From the NCBI RefSeq assembly GCF_019443965.1, contig NZ_CP040814.1, forward strand, positions 2,418,001 through 2,482,000: DNA of 64,000 nucleotides, written 5' to 3'. Below, piece by piece: positions 35,089 to 48,007 of this stretch. Both the position numbers and the translations under genes were made by a program. The notes under the pieces were generated by a model. That model did not search any database, had not been told where the DNA came from, and was given only the letters and a program-made list of their open reading frames with translations. The DNA comes from Salinibacterium sp. M195 (GTDB lineage Bacteria > Actinomycetota > Actinomycetes > Actinomycetales > Microbacteriaceae). Position 1 is the first letter of the stretch; every line of letters starts with the position of its first letter.

Positions 35089-36335
35089 GCGATGGGTTCC
35101 TTTGTTTCTGGCGTTGGTGTGGGGTCGGCACGAGAGATATCGGTGGATGCAGCATCCAAACCGTCATAGCGTGCGTCATCTGTCGGGAATTCTGGTTGCG
35201 ACCCGCCGCGCTGAGCGGCGGCTTCGCGTGCTTTGCTCCGGCTCAGAGGGGCAAGCGTCACCGCGGCACAAATAACAAGCCCGGCGACGAACATGAGCGC
35301 CGCCAGTCGCCACGGCACGAACGTGAATGCCAGCACCCCGACCGAGGCCACGAAAGTCCAGGAATAGAGGATAAGCACCGCATGCAGGTGCGAGTGACCC
35401 ATATCGAGCAAGCGGTGGTGAAGGTGCTTGCGGTCGGCCGAGAACGGTGATTTGCCGGCACGGAGGCGTCGAATCATCGCAAGTCCGAAATCGAGCAGAG
35501 GGATCACGAGCACCGCGACCGGCAAAAGAATAGGGATGAACGCAGGCAGGAAATCGAGGGTGAACTTGTCTGGTTGCGCAAGGTAACCCGAGGGAACCTG
35601 ACCCGTCACAGAGATTGCGGATGCTGCCATCAGGAGTCCGACCAAGAGTGCGCCTGCGTCGCCCATAAACATCTTGGCCGGGTGGAAGTTGATCGGGAGG
35701 AAGCCAACACACGCACCAATAAGAATCGCTGTGGTCAGCGATGCCAAGTTGAAGTACTCCGTCTGGGCCTGTGACTGCAACAGATAGGCATAGACGAAGA
35801 ACACACCATTGGCGATCACCGCAACGCCTGCCACGAGCCCGTCAAGCCCATCGATGAAGTTGACGGCGTTCATGACCAAGACCACCGCGAAAATCGTGAT
35901 GATGAGCGAGACGTACGGTGAGACGATCGTCTGCCCGCCGATCGGCAGCGTAGACAATTGCACTCCCTGCCAGGCGAGCACTCCTGCCGCGATGATTTGG
36001 CCGGCAAGCTTGGTCAGCCAGTCAAGATCCCAGATATCGTCTGCGACTCCGATAATGACAATGATGAGCGCGGCACCAAGCAAGCCAAATATTTTGCCCG
36101 GCTCGGTAAAGATCAGCGAGAAGTTGCCGAGAGTTGACGCCACGGCGAACGCCACGACGACGCCCAAGAACATCGCGACTCCACCGAGGCGCGGTGTGGG
36201 ACGCGTATGGACGTCCCGTTGACGAACCTGCGGGTAGAGACGGTATTTGAGGCTCAGCCTGAGCACGAGCAGAGCAAGCGCATAGGTGACGATTGCCGCG
36301 ATACCCGCAATGAGCAGGTAGAAGATTATTCGCAA
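35085..36335 (-). CDS. Undecaprenyl-phosphate glycosyl-1-phosphate transferase (WecA/TagO/MraY superfamily)
   Basis: 416 residues, about eleven membrane helices. Catalytic landmarks are RPTPRLGGVAMF, GVADDIWDLDW, NFIDGLDGLVAG and FMGDAGALLVG. It transfers a sugar-1-phosphate (usually GlcNAc-1-P) to undecaprenyl phosphate, starting teichoic acid, teichuronic acid or other wall glycan synthesis. Its place between tsaC and atpI matches Rfe/WecA of mycobacteria rather than MraY, which normally sits in the division cluster. Overlaps tsaC by 10 bases. Confidence 0.92.
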   Translation of the reverse strand: MRIIFYLLIAGIAAIVTYALALLVLRLSLKYRLYPQVRQRDVHTRPTPRLGGVAMFLGVVVAFAVASTLGNFSLIFTEPGKIFGLLGAALIIVIIGVADDIWDLDWLTKLAGQIIAAGVLAWQGVQLSTLPIGGQTIVSPYVSLIITIFAVVLVMNAVNFIDGLDGLVAGVAVIANGVFFVYAYLLQSQAQTEYFNLASLTTAILIGACVGFLPINFHPAKMFMGDAGALLVGLLMAASAISVTGQVPSGYLAQPDKFTLDFLPAFIPILLPVAVLVIPLLDFGLAMIRRLRAGKSPFSADRKHLHHRLLDMGHSHLHAVLILYSWTFVASVGVLAFTFVPWRLAALMFVAGLVICAAVTLAPLSRSKAREAAAQRGGSQPEFPTDDARYDGLDAASTDISRADPTPTPETKEPIA

Positions 36336-36982
36336 CGGTCGGCCCCGATCAACGCACGGATCGCGTCAGCCGAGACAACCCCTTCACGCACGATACGCAG
36401 CTTTCCACCCTCGTTAAGCAAACCGGTGGCATCGACGATCGTTGAGGCGAGTTCGCCACCCTCGCCATCATCGAGATACACCGATACTGAGTCGCCCAAC
36501 ATGTTCTGGGCCTCGGCGGCGGTGCGAGCTGCGGGCAAACCAGTAAAGTTCGCACTCGAGACGGCGAGCGGGCCCGTCTCCGACAAGAGCTCCAAAGCAA
36601 TACGACTAGACGGCATTCGCAGAGCTACCGTGCCGTGGGTCTCCCCCAGATCCCAACTCAGCGAAGGTTGCGCGGGCAAAATGATCGTGAGCCCTCCCGG
36701 CCAAAACTCAGCAACGAGCGTTCTGACCTCGTCAGGCACAGTAGCGGCAAGCGCATCAAGCGTGGGAATACCGGGAATCAAAACCGGCGGCGGAGACTGC
36801 CGCGTGCGGCCCTTGGCTTCGATGAGCTTCTGAACAGCCTCAGGCTGGAACGCATCGGCAGCAACCCCATAGACCGTGTCAGTAGGGATCACAACTAGAT
36901 CGCCGCGGCCAATAGCAACGCGAGCAAGGCGCATGCCGGTAAGAAGCTGCGCATCATCGGCGCAATCGTAAACGTCATCCAT
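36326..36982 (-). CDS. tsaC: L-threonylcarbamoyladenylate synthase (Sua5/YciO/YrdC family)
   Basis: 218 residues. The YrdC fold is shown by VVIPTDTVYGVAADA, KGRTRQSPPPVLI, FWPGGLTIILP and VSSANFTG. It makes threonylcarbamoyl-AMP for the t6A37 modification of ANN-decoding tRNAs. There is no long C-terminal Sua5 domain. Part of the prfA-prmC-tsaC-wecA-atp neighbourhood, though a HAD gene on the other strand separates it from prmC. Confidence 0.94.
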   Translation of the reverse strand: MDDVYDCADDAQLLTGMRLARVAIGRGDLVVIPTDTVYGVAADAFQPEAVQKLIEAKGRTRQSPPPVLIPGIPTLDALAATVPDEVRTLVAEFWPGGLTIILPAQPSLSWDLGETHGTVALRMPSSRIALELLSETGPLAVSSANFTGLPAARTAAEAQNMLGDSVSVYLDDGEGGELASTIVDATGLLNEGGKLRIVREGVVSADAIRALIGADRCE

Positions 36983-37050
36983 GTCCCCAACATGGTACCG
37001 GGCGAAACAGTGAAAGACTGGTCACGACTAACAGATAGCGATGGCTAACG

Positions 37051-37665
37051 ATGACGCTGCTTTTCATCTTCGACATGGACGACGTGCTTTACCGGTACGA
37101 CTGGCGTGCGCGAATGGCCGCCATGAGCGAACTGACGGGGCTAACTTTTCTGGAACTGCGTCGCCTCTGGTGGCACGAAGACGGAGAAATCGGAGCCGAA
37201 GCTGGGCTCTATCAAACCGGGGACGAATACCTAGAAGCGTTCGAAAAAGCGATCGGACAATCAGTGGATGTCGACCGTTGGGTCGAAATCAGGGGCGCCG
37301 CCATGACGGTGTGGCCAGAATCGATCGCCGCCGCCCGACGCGCCTCTGAACTGGGCCGCGCAACTCTCTTGACCAACAACGGCGCGTTGTTGGGTGAGCA
37401 CCTACCAACGCTCGCTCCTGAGCTCGTCGACATCTTCGGTGATCACTTGCGAACCTCCAGTCATTACGGCGCGCGCAAGCCAGACCCTGCCGTGTATGAG
37501 CGCACGCTCGAGGCCTATGGCGTCGACCCCAAGCACGCGTTCTTTGCAGATGACATGCCGGAGAATATAGCGTCAGCTCAGAAACTCGGAATCACCAGCC
37601 ACCTGTTTCTCGATTGCGCTGGGTTGCACCGAGCGATCGACGAATTCGCCGAGTCACACGGGTAG
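37051..37665 (+). CDS. HAD-superfamily hydrolase
   Basis: 204 residues. Motif I is IFDMDDVLYRYDW (nucleophile Asp about residue 8), motif II LLTNNGALL, motif III Lys in ARKPDPAVY and motif IV FFADDMPENIASA. A helical cap follows motif I, as in haloacid dehalogenase or epoxide-hydrolase-N types. The substrate is unknown. It is the only plus-strand gene between 26.3 and 49.8 kb and divides prmC from tsaC. Confidence 0.9.
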   Translation: MTLLFIFDMDDVLYRYDWRARMAAMSELTGLTFLELRRLWWHEDGEIGAEAGLYQTGDEYLEAFEKAIGQSVDVDRWVEIRGAAMTVWPESIAAARRASELGRATLLTNNGALLGEHLPTLAPELVDIFGDHLRTSSHYGARKPDPAVYERTLEAYGVDPKHAFFADDMPENIASAQKLGITSHLFLDCAGLHRAIDEFAESHG

Positions 37666-37699
37666 CGCTGGCCGGCAAGAGGAATGCAGCCCAGGTCGA

Positions 37700-37715
37700 G
37701 CAGCGTGAGCGCTGC
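37700..37715. terminator. Hairpin between the convergent HAD and prmC genes
   Basis: Six-base perfect arms GCAGCG/CGCTGC with a TGAG loop in the 91-base gap between two converging genes. There is no T tract on either side, so termination is only suggested by position. Confidence 0.3.
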
Positions 37716-37756
37716 GGTCGGGCTCGGCGGTCAGGATTGACGCCGGGAACGCCGGG

Positions 37757-38629
37757 CTAGAGCAGCGCTGTAGTCGCGCGGTCGCGACCGAGCAGGTCTT
37801 TGTGGTGGGCTACTGCATTCCAGCCGTCCGCCGCGAGCAGCGCGGCCAAGGCCGGAGCCTGCTCTTCGCCATGCTCGAGCACGAGAGTGCCGCCACGATG
37901 CAGCAGACGCCGTGCCGTCGCCGAGACTCGGCGTACGACATCCATGCCGTCTTCTCCGCCGTACAGCGCGAGGGCGGGGTCATGCAGTCGAACCTCGATG
38001 TCGCGAGGGATTGCCGCGGCCGGAATGTATGGCGGATTCGAAATGACAACGTCGACAGTGCCATCAAGCTCGGGGAACGCATCACCGAGGTCAGCGTTAA
38101 TGAGGGTCGCATTGTCTGAACCGTAGCGACGAAAGTTCTCACTCGTGTACGGCATAGCGTCTGACGAAAGTTCGACAGCGAAGATTCGCGCGCGCGGCAC
38201 CTCAGTAGCCATCGACAAAGCGATTGCGCCACTGCCCGTGCCGAGATCAACTCCGATCGGTGCGGCAATCGCACTGGCGTTGAGTGCATCGATCGCAAAT
38301 TGCACGACGGTCTCGGTCTCGGGCCGCGGCACAAAAACGCCCGGGCCAACCCGTAATTCAAGATTGCGGAACGGCGCGATACCGGTAATGTGCTGCAGCG
38401 GCTCACGAGCAGCACGGCGCGCGAACAGTTGCCGCGCGATCGACTCGTGAGCGACAGAAACTAGTGCGCCAGTCACTACACGCACTTGCAGCTCACCACG
38501 GCTCAGCTCAAGAATGTGAGCAAGAAGGAGCTCAGCGTCAACGGCTGGGCTTTGCACTCCCCCAGCACTCAACAACTCAGTGCCACTAACCAGAAGGTCA
38601 GCGACACTGATGTTGAGTTCTGGAGTCAT
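37757..38629 (-). CDS. prmC: Peptide chain release factor N5-glutamine methyltransferase
   Basis: 290-residue SAM-dependent methyltransferase that methylates the Gln of the GGQ motif in release factors. SAM site VDLGTGSGAIALSMA and catalytic NPPY (VVISNPPYIP) are present. It follows prfA, its substrate gene, by 8 bases on the minus strand. Confidence 0.97.
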   Translation of the reverse strand: MTPELNISVADLLVSGTELLSAGGVQSPAVDAELLLAHILELSRGELQVRVVTGALVSVAHESIARQLFARRAAREPLQHITGIAPFRNLELRVGPGVFVPRPETETVVQFAIDALNASAIAAPIGVDLGTGSGAIALSMATEVPRARIFAVELSSDAMPYTSENFRRYGSDNATLINADLGDAFPELDGTVDVVISNPPYIPAAAIPRDIEVRLHDPALALYGGEDGMDVVRRVSATARRLLHRGGTLVLEHGEEQAPALAALLAADGWNAVAHHKDLLGRDRATTALL

Positions 38630-38637
38630 TGCCTCGC

Positions 38638-39717
38638 TCAGGAGTCGCTTCCCACTGCAGCCAAGCGCGCCTCTTCATCGGCCATAATGCACGACAGGAT
38701 GACGGGCTCGAGTGCACCGTTGATAGCTTGATCAAGGTTGTAGGCCTTGTAGCCAGTGCGGTGATCGGCAATGCGATTCTCAGGAAAGTTGTACGTTCGG
38801 ATGCGCTCGGAGCGATCCATGGTGCGAATCTGGCTCTTGCGGTACTCACTCGCCTCGGCATCCGCTTCTTCTTGGTAGCGGGCAAGGATGCGCGCACGAA
38901 GAACTCGCATACCGGCTTCACGGTTTTGCAGCTGCGATTTCTCGTTCTGCATCGCCACGACGATTCCGGTCGGAAGGTGAGTAATACGCACAGCGGAGTC
39001 AGTGGTGTTCACCGACTGACCGCCGGGGCCCGAGGAACGATAGACGTCGATCTTGAGATCGTTCTGGCTGATCTCAACCTCTTCAGGCTCATCGACCTCG
39101 GGGAACACGAGCACACCAGCAGCCGACGTGTGGATACGACCTTGAGACTCGGTGGCGGGCACACGCTGAACGCGGTGCACTCCCCCCTCGTACTTCAAGT
39201 GCGCCCAGACGCCTTCGGCGGGATCGCTCGAGTTGCCCTTGAAGGCCAACTGAACGTCCTTTATTCCGCCAAGGTCGCTCGAGGTCTGCTCGATGATCTC
39301 GGTCTTCCACTTCTTCGACTCTGCATAGTGCAAGTACATGCGCAGTAGGTCGCCGGCGAAGAGAGCCGATTCGGCTCCTCCCTCCCCCATTTTGATTTCC
39401 ATGATCACGTCACGGGAGTCGTTGGGGTCGCGGGGAATCAGAATGCGGCGGAGTTTTTCTTGCGCAGCATCAAGTTCCTCAGTAAGACCGGGAATCTCTT
39501 CAGCAAAAGACGCATCCTCGTCAGCCATTTCTGTGGCTGCTGCGAGGTCATCGGTCAATTGATGCCAGTTGCTGTATGCCGCGACAATGCGCGACAACTC
39601 TGCGTAGCGTCTGTTGACTTTCTTCGAGCGGACCGGGTCAGAGTGGAGCTCGGGGTCAGCAAGCTGACCCTCAAGCTCCTTATGCTCGGTCAGCAGCGAC
39701 TGTACCGACTCGAACAT
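38638..39717 (-). CDS. prfA: Peptide chain release factor 1
   Basis: 359 residues, standard length. The stop-codon-reading motif PAT lies in [15 protein letters not shown], and GGQ in [17 protein letters not shown]. Lies 2 bases behind rho and before prmC. Confidence 0.98.
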   Translation of the reverse strand: MFESVQSLLTEHKELEGQLADPELHSDPVRSKKVNRRYAELSRIVAAYSNWHQLTDDLAAATEMADEDASFAEEIPGLTEELDAAQEKLRRILIPRDPNDSRDVIMEIKMGEGGAESALFAGDLLRMYLHYAESKKWKTEIIEQTSSDLGGIKDVQLAFKGNSSDPAEGVWAHLKYEGGVHRVQRVPATESQGRIHTSAAGVLVFPEVDEPEEVEISQNDLKIDVYRSSGPGGQSVNTTDSAVRITHLPTGIVVAMQNEKSQLQNREAGMRVLRARILARYQEEADAEASEYRKSQIRTMDRSERIRTYNFPENRIADHRTGYKAYNLDQAINGALEPVILSCIMADEEARLAAVGSDS

Positions 39718-39719
39718 AA

Positions 39720-42074
<2,355 letters not shown>

Positions 42075-42205
42075 TACTTGGGGTTCCTTTCCCCGACCAC
42101 GCTTTCGAGCGATGGTGGAGAGCTAGTCGCTCACCGATGTCTACGCGGATGCGCAGGAATCTAATTCGGGGATGCGACGGGTGAAGTGCAACCGGGATGC
42201 TACGA
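42075..42205 (-). promoter_or_regulatory. Leader region of rho
   Basis: 131 bases between the thrB stop and the rho start, expected to hold the rho promoter and leader. A TAGATT-like -10 can be seen around 42159-42165 on the minus strand, but no matching -35 is convincing. No strong terminator hairpin with a T run follows thrB. Confidence 0.3.
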
Positions 42206-43144
42206 CTACGCCGTAGCTTCTACCTGGTGCTCATTCACTGTAGCACCTTTGAAGTCGACTGCTAAGAGTAGGCATTCCCAGGGCGTGGCGGCGTGCTCCT
42301 GCACTAAGGAGACAGCCTCGAGACGTTTTGCCGGGTCATCAGCGAGTACGAGAACCGAGGGACCAGCGCCAGAGACCACAGCGGCATGGCCGTGGGAGCG
42401 CAACATCCGGATAAGTTCTGTGGTTTGAGGCATCGCCGCTGCCCGGTAATCCTGATGAAGTCGATCACCGGTTGCCTCAAGCAATACTTCGGGGCTTTGA
42501 GTGAGGGCGGCGATTAACAGCGCGGCCCTCGACACGTTATAAACAGCATCAGCGTAGGGAACCGTTTCTGGCTGCAGGCTACGCGCATGTGCTGTTGAGA
42601 CCTGAAAGTCAGGGACGCACACCAGCGGTGACACTCCGCGGTGCACCATGAGCTTCTTCGCTAGCGGTCCAGTCTCGGTGTTCCACGCAATAGTGAGACC
42701 ACCCAATAACGCCGGTGCGACATTATCGGGATGCCCTTCAAGCTCGGTGGCAAGAATAAGGAGGGTCGCAGCATCCATCTCAACGACGCCCTCGAGCAGC
42801 CCCTTGGCGGCCATGACGCCAGACACGATTGCTGCCGCCGACGAGCCGAGGCCGCCGCCGTGAGGGATGATGTTGGTCGCCGACACGTGCAACCCGGGCA
42901 TGGTCTGCCCAAAATGCGTAAAGCAGTGCTGGATCGCCTGAATAACGAGGTTGGATTCATCGGTGGCCACAATGCCGGCGCCGACGCCGGTGACCTCGAT
43001 CGTGACGCCCGAGCTTTCCACCGCTGTGACGATGAGCTCGTCATAGTGCGAAAGTGCAAGCCCGAGCGTATCGAAACCTGGACCGAGATTCGCTGAAGTC
43101 GCCGGCACACGCACTACGACGCTGCGACCGACCAGCGAGGTCAT
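42206..43144 (-). CDS. thrB: Homoserine kinase
   Basis: 312-residue GHMP kinase phosphorylating L-homoserine for threonine synthesis. The ATP-binding loop [16 protein letters not shown] and the N-terminal [21 protein letters not shown] are diagnostic. Overlaps thrC by 4 bases. Confidence 0.97.
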   Translation of the reverse strand: MTSLVGRSVVVRVPATSANLGPGFDTLGLALSHYDELIVTAVESSGVTIEVTGVGAGIVATDESNLVIQAIQHCFTHFGQTMPGLHVSATNIIPHGGGLGSSAAAIVSGVMAAKGLLEGVVEMDAATLLILATELEGHPDNVAPALLGGLTIAWNTETGPLAKKLMVHRGVSPLVCVPDFQVSTAHARSLQPETVPYADAVYNVSRAALLIAALTQSPEVLLEATGDRLHQDYRAAAMPQTTELIRMLRSHGHAAVVSGAGPSVLVLADDPAKRLEAVSLVQEHAATPWECLLLAVDFKGATVNEHQVEATA

Positions 43145-44232
43145 GCCTTGGCCAACCCCAGAACGCTGGCAACCTCAGCGGTATCAACAGGAACAACCTT
43201 GGGCGTGATGTCATCGCCGCTTGCGGTCTTGAGGGCCCACTGCGGGTCCTTCAGTCCGTGACCGGTAACAGTCAGCACAACGGTGGAGCCGCGAGGAATC
43301 TGGCCAGCTTCGGCACGTTCCAACAGACCAGCAACACTGATCGCGGATGCCGGCTCAACAAAAATTCCGACCTCAGCCGAGAGGATGCGTTGGGCTTCCA
43401 GAATCTTGGCGTCGCTGATGGCGCCGAAGTAGCCGTTCGAAACCTTGTGCGCTTCTGTCGCGAATTCCCACGATGCGGGGTTTCCGATGCGGATGGCGCT
43501 CGCGATCGTTTCGGGGTGCTTAACAACTTCGCCGCGAACGATTGGTGCGCTGCCTTCGGCCTGGAATCCAAACATGCGCGGCAGCTTGGTAGTAGCGGAT
43601 CGAGCGAGCTCTTCGCTGTAGCCACGGAAGTAAGCAGTGTAGTTTCCGGCGTTGCCGACGGGAACAATGTGGAAGTCAGGAGCGTCGCCGAGAACTTCAA
43701 CGACCTCGAAGGCCGCAGTTTTCTGGCCCTCGATGCGGTCAGGATTCACCGAGTTGACGAGGTGCACCGGGTAGTTGTTCGCGAGATCGCGAGCGATGTC
43801 GAGGCAATCATCAAAGTTGCCCTGAACCTGAATGAGTTCGCCGTTGTGGGCGATGGCCTGGCTGAGCTTTCCCATCGCGATCTTGCCCTCGGGAACAAGA
43901 ACAGCCGCGGTGATGCCTGCATGGGCGGCGTACGCCGCGGCGGATGCTGACGTGTTGCCGGTGGACGCGCAGATCACGGCCTTCGCACCGTGCTCGACAG
44001 CCTTCGAAATGGCCATGGTCATGCCACGGTCCTTGAAAGAGCCGGTGGGGTTCATTCCTTCAAATTTGACCCACACCTTGGCACCGGTGCGCGCAGAAAG
44101 TGCCGGCGCCGGAAGAAGCGGAGTTCCGCCCTCCCCCAGAGTGATGATGGGGGTGGCGTCAGAGATGTTGAGACGGTCGGCGTACTCGTGGAGAACGCCT
44201 CGCCATTGCCGATTCTTGATTTCGCTATTCAC
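43141..44232 (-). CDS. thrC: Threonine synthase
   Basis: 363-residue PLP enzyme converting O-phosphohomoserine to threonine. The PLP Lys is in [16 protein letters not shown]; the phosphate-binding loop is [11 protein letters not shown]. The short form (about 360 residues) typical of actinobacteria. It begins 3 bases behind hom. Confidence 0.97.
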   Translation of the reverse strand: MNSEIKNRQWRGVLHEYADRLNISDATPIITLGEGGTPLLPAPALSARTGAKVWVKFEGMNPTGSFKDRGMTMAISKAVEHGAKAVICASTGNTSASAAAYAAHAGITAAVLVPEGKIAMGKLSQAIAHNGELIQVQGNFDDCLDIARDLANNYPVHLVNSVNPDRIEGQKTAAFEVVEVLGDAPDFHIVPVGNAGNYTAYFRGYSEELARSATTKLPRMFGFQAEGSAPIVRGEVVKHPETIASAIRIGNPASWEFATEAHKVSNGYFGAISDAKILEAQRILSAEVGIFVEPASAISVAGLLERAEAGQIPRGSTVVLTVTGHGLKDPQWALKTASGDDITPKVVPVDTAEVASVLGLAKA

Positions 44233-44235
44233 TGG

Positions 44236-45552
44236 TTACAGCCCCTCAACTCTCAAAACGGACACAACTTCTCGCACAACCGAACTTTCGGCTAGCGCTA
44301 CCACCGTGGCGGCAAGCGACTCGTCGGCCGCCTCGTGCGTCACCGTAACTAGGGTAGCGCTTGGCACACCCTCCGTTACCGCGCCGACAGTCTGGTTGAC
44401 CGCCTCCACCGAAACCGCATTGTCCGCAAATACTGCGGCGATTGTGGCGAGCACACCGGGCTCATCCACCACCGTCAAGGTGATCTGGTAGCGCGTCATT
44501 ACGCGAGAGATCGGCAAAATCGGAAGATTGGCGTGAGTCGACTCCGCCACCCCAGGGCCACCGATAACGTGGCGACGAGCGGCGGAAACGACGTCACCCA
44601 GAACCGCGGATGCTGTTTCGCGGCCGCCAGCACCAGCGCCATAGAACATGAGGCTGCCTGCAGCTTCAGCCTCAACGAACACGGCGTTGTTTCCGCCGTG
44701 CACAGCAGCGAGGGGGTGAGTCAACGGCACGAGGGCCGGATGAACGCGAGCGCTCACGCCCTCGGTCGAACCGTCGGCGGCAAGCACACGTTCACAGATC
44801 GCGAGCAGCTTCACGACATAGCCAGCCTTGCGCGCGGCAACGACCTGCTCCGCAGTGACGCTCGTGATTCCTTCACGGTGCACGGCATCCAGGGGAACAC
44901 GCGTGTGGAACGCCAGGCTCGCGAGCAGCGCGGCCTTCTGCGCAGCGTCATAGCCTTCGATGTCTGCGGTGGGGTCCGCCTCAGCGAAGCCCAAGCGCGT
45001 GGCCTCAGCAAGAGCGGTGTCGAAACTATCGCCCGTGGCATCCATGCGGTCAAGAATGTAGTTGGTGGTGCCATTGACGATTCCGAGAATACGTTCGACG
45101 CGGTCACCGGCAAGGCTGTCGCGCAAGGGGCGAATGATCGGAATCGCGCCAGCAACAGCGGCCTCGTAGTAGAGCTGCGCCCCAACTTGGGCGGCTTCTT
45201 CGAACAACTCGGCACCGTGATGCGCCAGAAGCGCCTTGTTTGCCGTGATGACGTCGGCCCCCGAATGCAGGGCCTTGAGAATCCACGTACGCGCAGGCTC
45301 AAGCCCACCGATAAGTTCGATCACGATGTCAGCGCCGACGATGAGCGACTCCGCGTCAGTCGTCAGTAGTTCTTTCGGGATGTTGGTGTCGCGAGGAGCA
45401 TCGAGGTCACGGACGGCAACGCCCACGACTTCAAGCCCGGCTCCCGCACGGGCGGCGAGCTCGTCAGCGTGCTCGAGCAACAGGGCGGTTACCTGCGATC
45501 CGACACTTCCGCCGCCCAAAACTGCGACACGAAGGTTGCGGTATTCGATCAT
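44236..45552 (-). CDS. hom: Homoserine dehydrogenase
   Basis: 438 residues: Rossmann NAD(P) site VAVLGGGSVGSQVTALL, the catalytic domain with GIVNGTTNYILDRM and GYDAAQKAALLASLAF, and a C-terminal ACT domain (VVDEPGVLATIAAVFADNA) that normally gives threonine feedback inhibition. Overlaps lysA by 4 bases. Confidence 0.98.
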   Translation of the reverse strand: MIEYRNLRVAVLGGGSVGSQVTALLLEHADELAARAGAGLEVVGVAVRDLDAPRDTNIPKELLTTDAESLIVGADIVIELIGGLEPARTWILKALHSGADVITANKALLAHHGAELFEEAAQVGAQLYYEAAVAGAIPIIRPLRDSLAGDRVERILGIVNGTTNYILDRMDATGDSFDTALAEATRLGFAEADPTADIEGYDAAQKAALLASLAFHTRVPLDAVHREGITSVTAEQVVAARKAGYVVKLLAICERVLAADGSTEGVSARVHPALVPLTHPLAAVHGGNNAVFVEAEAAGSLMFYGAGAGGRETASAVLGDVVSAARRHVIGGPGVAESTHANLPILPISRVMTRYQITLTVVDEPGVLATIAAVFADNAVSVEAVNQTVGAVTEGVPSATLVTVTHEAADESLAATVVALAESSVVREVVSVLRVEGL

Positions 45553-46952
45553 TCAGATTCTCCTGATGGTGTGATTCCTGCGTCGCGGCTCAGCAAGTCG
45601 TCTTCGGTTTCGCCGCGCACAATAATGCGGGCCTTTCCTTCGCGCACCGCCACTACTGGCGGGCGCGCAAGATAGTTGTAGTTGTTAGACATCGCCCAGC
45701 CGTAGGCGCCCGTTGCTGGCACTGCGACCACGTCGCCGGCCTCAACATCGCCAGGCAAGTATTCGGCGCGAACAACAATGTCGCCTGCCTCGCAGTGCTT
45801 TCCCGCAATGCGCACAAGCGCCGGAGCAGCCGCCGAGGCGCGATTGGCGATTCGAGCGGAATAGTCTGCCCCGTAAAGTGCGGTGCGGATGTTGTCGCTC
45901 ATGCCGCCATCGACACTGACATATTTGCGCACAGCCTCGCCGTCGACAAGCACATCCTTGATCGTGCCGACGGTGTACAAAGTGGTCGTGGATGGGCCAA
46001 TGATTGAACGTCCTGGCTCAATAGCGATGCGCGGTACCGCTATGCCTAATCGCGCACACTCCGCTTCGACAATTGACGCAAGCGACGCGGCGAGCTCTGC
46101 CACAGGCAGGGCCTCATCGGCTGAGGTGTACGCGATGCCAAAACCACCACCGAGATTCAGCTCGGGCACTGGCGCATCGATCGAGAGTTGCGCATGCAGC
46201 TCAAGCAGGCGCTGCGCAGCCTCCGCGAACCCTGCCGTGTCAAAAATTTGCGATCCGATATGCGAATGGATGCCCACAAACTCCAACGAAGAATGCGAAC
46301 GAATCTGAGCGACAACAGCTTCAGCATCCGACAACGGAATCCCAAACTTCTGGTCCTCCCTCGCCGTCGCCAAATACTCGTGGGTAGACGCGTGAACCCC
46401 GCTATTGATGCGCAAGCGCACCGGCTGGGTTCGGCCGTGCCGTGCTGCGGCTTCAGCGACCCGACCGATTTCGACGACACTGTCGATAACGATGGGGCCG
46501 ATGCCCGCGCGCACGGCACGGTCGATCTCGGAAAGACTCTTGTTGTTGCCGTGGAATCCCAAACGCGACGCATCGACGCCAGCTGCGAGTGCAACCGCCA
46601 TCTCGCCTGCAGAGGCAACATCGATGTTCAGGCCAGCGGCCGTCATCCACCTGGCAACTTCGGTGCACAGGAAGGCCTTGCCCGCGTAGTACACCTTCAC
46701 GCTCGAACCGATGCGATCGAACTCAGCGTCAAATGCCGCCTTGATCTCGGTGGCGCGAGCAATCGCATCCGCTTCATCAATGACATAAACGGGAGTGCCA
46801 AAGGTGGCAACAAGTTCGCTTGCGGCAACCCCGGCAATGACGAGTTCGCCCGTTTCTGCGCGCGCAGCATTACGCGACCAGACGGTCGACGGCAAAGAGT
46901 TTGCCTCGGCGGGGGCTTCGAGCCACTCAGGCGCCAGCGGATTCGCGAACAC
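45549..46952 (-). CDS. lysA: Diaminopimelate decarboxylase
   Basis: 467-residue fold-III PLP enzyme making L-lysine from meso-DAP. PLP Lys in VYYAGKAFLC, GGGFGIAY and EPGRSIIG are visible. The GTG at 46952 has GAGGTG upstream. First gene of the lysA-hom-thrC-thrB unit that drains the aspartate pathway to lysine and threonine. No lysine riboswitch is evident in the 105-base gap upstream. Confidence 0.97.
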   Translation of the reverse strand: MFANPLAPEWLEAPAEANSLPSTVWSRNAARAETGELVIAGVAASELVATFGTPVYVIDEADAIARATEIKAAFDAEFDRIGSSVKVYYAGKAFLCTEVARWMTAAGLNIDVASAGEMAVALAAGVDASRLGFHGNNKSLSEIDRAVRAGIGPIVIDSVVEIGRVAEAAARHGRTQPVRLRINSGVHASTHEYLATAREDQKFGIPLSDAEAVVAQIRSHSSLEFVGIHSHIGSQIFDTAGFAEAAQRLLELHAQLSIDAPVPELNLGGGFGIAYTSADEALPVAELAASLASIVEAECARLGIAVPRIAIEPGRSIIGPSTTTLYTVGTIKDVLVDGEAVRKYVSVDGGMSDNIRTALYGADYSARIANRASAAAPALVRIAGKHCEAGDIVVRAEYLPGDVEAGDVVAVPATGAYGWAMSNNYNYLARPPVVAVREGKARIIVRGETEDDLLSRDAGITPSGESE

Positions 46953-47057
46953 AGTCGCACCTCACAGAGATGTAGACGGAAAACAGCGGATTGTGTCCGC
47001 ACGGGGGTTGGGGATGCTGACCACTCTAACGGGAGAGACGTCCAACGCTGAATCGAG

Positions 47058-48002
47058 TTACTGCTCGGGACACGTGCCGTATTGCTCCCACGCCTCATCG
47101 TCGAGCGCAATGCCGTTTGCGCTGAGCTGGATCATGAGTTCATCACCGTCAATCTCCACATTGTCGATTGTGACGGCGGTGGGGAGCGATGTTGCGACGC
47201 AAAATTCACGGGAATCGAGCAGGCTTCCTGCCAGACCCGAGAACAGTTGGTTATTGCGCAGATCAACGACTGAAATTTCTTCGTCGCCCAGCAACACTGA
47301 CTGCGGCTCGAACGCGATCGCGTCACCAGCAGCAACCGGCAACAGATCGACCGCGACCGGAATCTTGATGAACAACAGTTCAAACACCGTGCTCACTCGA
47401 ATCGCCGAGCCCTCAAGCGTGATGGAGTCGAGGTCGAGACCGCTCAGATTGCCGGCGAGCTTGTCGAGTTGATCGCCAGGCACCCCGACATCAATCGTGA
47501 GCGTATCGATCGGCTTCGATGAATCGAGAGGTACCTCAGTAGCGACTACGCGAGCGGATGAAGTGAGCCCATTAACTTCGAAGCGATCGATATCGATCGT
47601 GACGACATCCAGTCCCCCTGTGACGGCCTGGATGAGCAACGATCCTGAGCCGAGATCAACCGCGACGCCATCGCTCGAATCCAGCCCGAGCGAGGCGACG
47701 ATTTTGTCCCGAACGAGGTCCGTCGCAATCGCACGCCCCACCGTCTCGACGAGGACTACGCCAACGACGAGGAGAAAGACGACGACACCACTCAGGGTCC
47801 ACCACAGCGCGCGACGGCGCTTCTTTGGTTTCGCCGTGACATCGCTCGAACCCGGAGAAGCTGCTGCTGAAGCTGCGGAACCGTCGTCGAGGGTGAGCTC
47901 GACGGTTGGCTGGGCGCTCAAATCGAGCGTCGGCTGAGTACCATAATCGTCGTCGTCGTCGTCGCTCTGAGCACCTGAGCTAGCGGGCTTGTCGTTGGCC
48001 AC
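47058..48002 (-). CDS. DUF2993 (LmeA-like) membrane-anchored protein
   Basis: 314 residues. An acidic cytoplasmic head (run of Asp near residue 14-20), basic stretch and one membrane helix (about 88-110) lead to an extracellular lipid-binding-type DUF2993 domain. Mycobacterial LmeA, a family member, is a cell-envelope protein with mannosyltransferase-supporting activity in lipoglycan synthesis. Here the function is unproven. It starts 5 bases behind argS, so it shares that transcript. Confidence 0.82.
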   Translation of the reverse strand: MANDKPASSGAQSDDDDDDYGTQPTLDLSAQPTVELTLDDGSAASAAASPGSSDVTAKPKKRRRALWWTLSGVVVFLLVVGVVLVETVGRAIATDLVRDKIVASLGLDSSDGVAVDLGSGSLLIQAVTGGLDVVTIDIDRFEVNGLTSSARVVATEVPLDSSKPIDTLTIDVGVPGDQLDKLAGNLSGLDLDSITLEGSAIRVSTVFELLFIKIPVAVDLLPVAAGDAIAFEPQSVLLGDEEISVVDLRNNQLFSGLAGSLLDSREFCVATSLPTAVTIDNVEIDGDELMIQLSANGIALDDEAWEQYGTCPEQ

Positions 48003-48007
48003 GAAAA

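Noticed and set aside
46953..47057. Lysine riboswitch upstream of lysA
   Set aside because: Only 105 bases are available and no L-box-like long structured leader is visible.
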